NCBI GenBank assembly: GCA_026985755.1
Contig: JALSPX010000214.1
Coordinates: 1-8,462, forward strand
Direction: 5' to 3'
Length of the DNA: 8,462 bases
From: Sulfurovum sp.
Lineage (GTDB): Bacteria > Campylobacterota > Campylobacteria > Campylobacterales > Sulfurovaceae
Every line of letters begins with the position of its first letter. Position 1 is the first letter of the stretch. The translations under genes were made by a program, and so were the position numbers. Below the pieces are notes generated by a model that saw only the letters and a program-made list of their open reading frames with translations, was not told where the DNA came from and searched no databases. Positions 4,961-8,462 of this stretch are shown here, piece by piece.

Positions 4961-7893
4961 ATACGTTAAAATATATCTATTTGCTTTTTACTTTATTCTT
5001 TTTAGTGGTGAGACCAGTATGGGCTGCTACAAGTTTGACTTGTTTGCCTATGGAGCAAGACAATACTACTCTAGGGGCACGATGGGTGTGTCCAGAATTA
5101 GATACTGCAAATAATACGCTCAATGCTGTGTTGAGTGATGTAGATGTAGAAACAGGTAAATATACTTGTGAATATCACTACATCGATAGTGGCAGTGTGG
5201 CTACCTCTTGTACCTATCTATCTACAGATTATAAAGATAAGGTAGATACTAAGCGTGAAGCAGTGCGTGAAAATGTAGCGGGAGCCATTGAAAAAAAGGA
5301 CATTCGATTTGATGCAAATATAATAAATTATTATAAAGATATTATTGGTGACAATGTATATACTATACATAACAATAATGTCCCACAAATTGTATATGAT
5401 AGAATTTTGAATAGTGAAGCCAATGTAAGTGCATTAATGGATCGTATAGAAGAGATTATTGGACTCCCAGGATCTGTATCAGCAAACAAAGCACCTAAAA
5501 CCTTGAAAGAATATTTTGTAGACTTAAATAAGAGTAAGGGAAGACTTGTAGAGTTGTATGATTATTTAGGCGGAGCACTTCCAACTAATGTCAATAACCC
5601 TCAACAAGATCTCGATGACAGTTATGATTTTTTTGTCAAACCCTATATCTCAGGAGAGGGAAATAGAGGTGATGGCAATACAACATTCTCTAATTTTATT
5701 ACCCAAATTGTCACGCTTGATTCAGAGATTATCAATGGATATAATGATACTACTGGTAAACTGAAATTAAGCGATGAATTTAATAAGAGCATAGTAAAAC
5801 TAAAAGAGTTAAATTTTACAGCAATTAAAGAGTTTTTTACTCAAGAGAATACACGTACACATGACTTGGATACGAGCCGTTTTGATGTACAAAAATGGGC
5901 AGATATTTTTGAGCAGAGGATATGGGGTTTTTATTATAATGTACAGCGTAGATTTGATATCGGTTATGATATTATCTCTACACAGTTGCTCTTTATTATG
6001 ATGGTCTTTTTTTCTGTGATGATGGCGGCACGCGGTGGGGCACGCTATATCATCAACAGAGAAAATGGAGAGTCCTCAGGCGAGGTCAAGATAAACGAAG
6101 CCTCTATCATGAAGACACTGGGTATCTTGGCAACAGTCTTCGCCTTTTATATTTCAGTACCTACAGAAGATAAATCAACACCAACGACTAAATACGAAGA
6201 TATCAGAACCAACCAGTCCTTATCCAAGGAGATGATTCGCTATGCAATGAAACAAGGAAGTGATTTTGGTACGATGATGGCAGATTTGGGTACAGATGCG
6301 TTTTTACACTATATTGTCAGTAGACAGGGGTTGGACAACTTTGAACGCAACAACGTCATAGGAAGTATGATGTCTATGGTCTACTATTTTCCAGCGATGC
6401 AGTTTGTCAATACCTGTCGTATGCAGTATGGTACAGAAGACAATTGGGTCGGTGGAGCCAACAATAGTGTAGCGACAAGTTCATTTTTTGCTAAGCATAA
6501 GGATGATATATATCTGATTGCAGAAAATAGTGCTCAGGGTGTAGAGATTACAGGTCTAAGCGATAGATTATGTCGTAAGATGTATGCCAGAACGGCATAT
6601 AAACTGACAGAGGTAGACTATGATTTCGAGGCATTGTTGGCGATGATTCAAAAAGATATGTACGTACGCATGAATGCGACGAGTTCTTTAGTAAGTAATC
6701 ATATTAAGCTTCAAAAAGATTTGGGATGGATGAATATCGCATCTGTACCCTATACCTATTTTATGATGAAAAATATGCATCTTTTCTTTACTGCCAGTGT
6801 AGATTATGAAAAGATAACAGAGCAAGCTCAAAAATTTACAAACAATCTAGGCTTAAGAGACAGCCAAGACTCACTCAATAGCACACTTTGGGCAAAAGAT
6901 ATCAAAGAGAGTGAATCGAGAGTCTCGAGTGCAGTAGAGGGTGCAAAAAACTTGCAGAGTGAGTACACACGCTATGCGGTTTACAATTTCTTACCAGGGT
7001 TTACCTCTATACGCAATGAGGTACTACAGCGCGTGCAGAGTCTCTATAGTGATATCTTGCGTATTCAACAAAGTGACAGAGAACATCAGTCTAAACAACC
7101 GTTAAAAGACTTTAAGCAATTTCTTAAGACTATGGTAAAAAAGGCAGGGGAATATGCCAGAGGTACCAAAATAAAGGGAGAAGAGATACTAAAACTGGTT
7201 AATTTGGGTATACCCGATGGCAATATCGCAACACAGAATCCAGTACAGCTCCATCAGGCATTTATTAAGTTGAGTTATATGATGGCAATGGCGATTTGGA
7301 AAAATGGATTTATTATCGTATTTCTCTCTGCGATTGCGATGATTGTGGGGCTCAAAATTGTGCTTTATATTATCAATATCATGATACACTTCTTTATCTC
7401 TCCGTTTATTGTTGTCTGGGCATTTGCCACCTCACCAGACGGGGGTGCTACCAAGATAAAGAATTATCTCAGAGACACCCTCATCTATATGCTCTATCCG
7501 ACGATTATTGTCATAGGGGTCTTTATGTTTATCTTTGCGTATGAGTTCTTCTATAGTATCTATGGCTTTATCACCTCGGTGCTTATCAATGGACAAGAGG
7601 CAGGTATATCGAATGCGATAATAGCAGCAAATCCAAAAGTAAATCCTGGTGGCGGTACCTATACAGGTAAAGATGGAGAGATGGCATATCTGGCTGTCTA
7701 TGCCCTCAAAGATATCACAGAGATACTTATAGACTTACTCTCTGTCTATGTGGCGTTCTTGACGATCAACAAATTCCCAGAGCTTGTCCTCAAGATGATG
7801 GGGGTAGGTGACTCCGCAGTGATTATGCTGCCACAGTCTAGTGAAGCCATACAAAGTAAAGGAGGCGGTAGTGTCAATCCGTTATCGAGATAA
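4954..7893 (+). CDS. Large polytopic TraG-N/VirB6/TrbL-like secretion channel protein
   Basis: A 979-residue inner-membrane protein beginning with GTG, chosen because GGGGAG lies six bases upstream and the frame opens with a signal-like sequence (MRHTLKYIYLLFTLFFLVV, cleavage near VWA, residue 24). A large periplasmic region follows (about 25-335) with four cysteines (30, 46, 72, 86) that could form a small disulfide domain. Membrane segments are predicted at about 341-358, 384-402, 780-803, 804-826, 843-866 and 911-937, with a long soluble stretch (about 405-770) between the two sets. The C-terminal helix cluster with FISPFIVVWAFATSPDGGA (814-831) resembles VirB6/TrbL/TraG-N components of type IV secretion, which form the inner-membrane channel. 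Exact family membership is uncertain. GC rises from about 25% at 5281-5400 to about 48% at 6001-6120, within one gene. The gene is led by the candidate riboswitch. Confidence 0.75.
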   Translation: MRHTLKYIYLLFTLFFLVVRPVWAATSLTCLPMEQDNTTLGARWVCPELDTANNTLNAVLSDVDVETGKYTCEYHYIDSGSVATSCTYLSTDYKDKVDTKREAVRENVAGAIEKKDIRFDANIINYYKDIIGDNVYTIHNNNVPQIVYDRILNSEANVSALMDRIEEIIGLPGSVSANKAPKTLKEYFVDLNKSKGRLVELYDYLGGALPTNVNNPQQDLDDSYDFFVKPYISGEGNRGDGNTTFSNFITQIVTLDSEIINGYNDTTGKLKLSDEFNKSIVKLKELNFTAIKEFFTQENTRTHDLDTSRFDVQKWADIFEQRIWGFYYNVQRRFDIGYDIISTQLLFIMMVFFSVMMAARGGARYIINRENGESSGEVKINEASIMKTLGILATVFAFYISVPTEDKSTPTTKYEDIRTNQSLSKEMIRYAMKQGSDFGTMMADLGTDAFLHYIVSRQGLDNFERNNVIGSMMSMVYYFPAMQFVNTCRMQYGTEDNWVGGANNSVATSSFFAKHKDDIYLIAENSAQGVEITGLSDRLCRKMYARTAYKLTEVDYDFEALLAMIQKDMYVRMNATSSLVSNHIKLQKDLGWMNIASVPYTYFMMKNMHLFFTASVDYEKITEQAQKFTNNLGLRDSQDSLNSTLWAKDIKESESRVSSAVEGAKNLQSEYTRYAVYNFLPGFTSIRNEVLQRVQSLYSDILRIQQSDREHQSKQPLKDFKQFLKTMVKKAGEYARGTKIKGEEILKLVNLGIPDGNIATQNPVQLHQAFIKLSYMMAMAIWKNGFIIVFLSAIAMIVGLKIVLYIINIMIHFFISPFIVVWAFATSPDGGATKIKNYLRDTLIYMLYPTIIVIGVFMFIFAYEFFYSIYGFITSVLINGQEAGISNAIIAANPKVNPGGGTYTGKDGEMAYLAVYALKDITEILIDLLSVYVAFLTINKFPELVLKMMGVGDSAVIMLPQSSEAIQSKGGGSVNPLSR

Positions 7894-8462
7894 TGTTTTA
7901 AAAATGAGCCTCTTCTTGATACTTTTGGCTACATCGCTCTATGCGAGGCACCCATTAGATGGGACGTTTAATGGTGAAAAACTCAATAGCTATGAGTACG
8001 AAACCCAAGGTGATTCTTATTTGATGTCTTGTGATTGGGAACACAATGAGACAAAAATGCCTGATATCAATCAAGTTGCTTTATTGGCCATCAGTGCACT
8101 TGCAGGTGTCAAGGTTACAGCAGAAGACAGTATAGAAGATGTGATAAACAAGGTGATTGAAAAAAAGATGCCTGTCGATGGTATTTGTAAAAACCTTAAC
8201 TATGAAACTGTCTTAACAGGTAAAGCAATAAACAATACGACTACAAGTAAGATACAAAAAATCATAAATCTCATCATCAAAATCATAAATCTCTATTATA
8301 CTACAATTGATACCTATTATATCCCACGACCAAGTGTGGGTACTATAGATCAAGACTACAACTATACGATGGATGGGAATATAACGTTTGTTGGAGAAGA
8401 GAAGGTAGGGAGCAGCTTTGATCTGGGTGCCTTTGCCAAGTGTGAGATTAAACAGGAAAAAA
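7871..8462 (+). CDS. Secreted protein of unknown function, 3' end beyond the window
   Basis: The frame is open from GTG 7871 to the right edge (197 codons). A near-perfect AAAGGAGG (7858-7865) stands five bases before this GTG, which favours it over the internal ATG at 7904. The start lies inside the preceding gene, overlapping its last 23 bases, so the two are translationally coupled. The N-terminus is a signal peptide: basic MSIRYRDNVLK, core MSLFLILLATSLYA, cleavage near residue 25. The mature part has scattered Cys (54, 105 and near the right edge) and a KIINLIIKIINLYY segment (about 130-143) that is hydrophobic and amphipathic, possibly membrane-associated. I do not recognise the family. 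GC is low (about 29% in 8221-8340). A periplasmic component that works with the channel protein is inferred from coupling. Confidence 0.75.
   Translation, partial: MSIRYRDNVLKMSLFLILLATSLYARHPLDGTFNGEKLNSYEYETQGDSYLMSCDWEHNETKMPDINQVALLAISALAGVKVTAEDSIEDVINKVIEKKMPVDGICKNLNYETVLTGKAINNTTTSKIQKIINLIIKIINLYYTTIDTYYIPRPSVGTIDQDYNYTMDGNITFVGEEKVGSSFDLGAFAKCEIKQEK
8258..8293 (+). repeat. 15-bp direct repeat with 21-bp period inside the last gene
   Basis: AAAATCATAAATCTC occurs at 8258-8272 and again at 8279-8293, a 21-base period that keeps frame and encodes KIINL twice (KIINLIIKIINL). It may be a recent in-frame duplication of one heptad-length unit in a hydrophobic helix. Confidence 0.7.

Noticed and set aside
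1..8462. CRISPR arrays, tRNA or rRNA genes, relaxase or transposase genes
   Set aside because: No regularly spaced direct repeats, no cloverleaf or rRNA-like sequence and no such protein motif were seen on either strand.

Overview
This window looks like part of an accessory element (conjugative or type IV secretion-like) from a Campylobacterota bacterium, perhaps a Sulfurovum or Sulfurimonas relative. The host is inferred from three things: the AT-leaning DNA, signal peptides of the MKKI...LEA type, and a promoter resembling the Campylobacter sigma-70 pattern. No taxonomic marker gene is present. No replication, integration or relaxase gene is present, so plasmid and integrated element cannot be told apart.

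Layout. A leftward gene is cut by the left edge (1-127) and encodes a small Gly-rich hydrophobic protein. A 241-bp intergenic region (128-368) follows, with a candidate leftward promoter, a 25-bp repeat arm, a GC-rich hairpin and two palindromes. All later genes read rightward. They are: a secreted two-domain peptidoglycan enzyme (369-1445, NlpC/P60 endopeptidase plus VirB1-like lytic transglycosylase) lying inside an inverted-repeat pair; a tight four-gene block (1561-4117) of a one-helix membrane protein, a secreted small helical protein, a four-helix membrane protein and an AAA ATPase; a secreted Cys-rich DUF1566/Lcl-like protein (4172-4798); a 979-residue polytopic protein resembling TraG-N/VirB6/TrbL-type secretion channel components (4954-7893); and a secreted protein of unknown function cut by the right edge (7871-8462).

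The most striking item is the 155-bp gap before the 979-residue gene. It holds a promoter-like sequence, then an RNA with the architecture of a GEMM-I (cyclic-di-GMP-I class) riboswitch aptamer: a GNRA-capped hairpin, a central AAAGC, a second hairpin and a closing GGGTTGC. A 7-bp alternative pairing would join the aptamer's 3' strand to the GTG start codon. This suggests that a cyclic dinucleotide controls translation of a secretion-channel gene. The idea comes from reading the sequence and has not been tested.

The proposed joint role is as follows. The peptidoglycan enzyme opens the wall, the polytopic protein and small membrane proteins form part of an inner-membrane assembly, the AAA ATPase remodels or energises a component, and the Cys-rich secreted proteins work in the periplasm or on the surface. 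None of the hallmark ATPases VirB4, VirB11 or VirD4 lies in the window. Base composition is mosaic: hand counts give about 48% GC in the AAA gene and the 3' half of the 979-codon gene, but about 25-35% in the exported modules.
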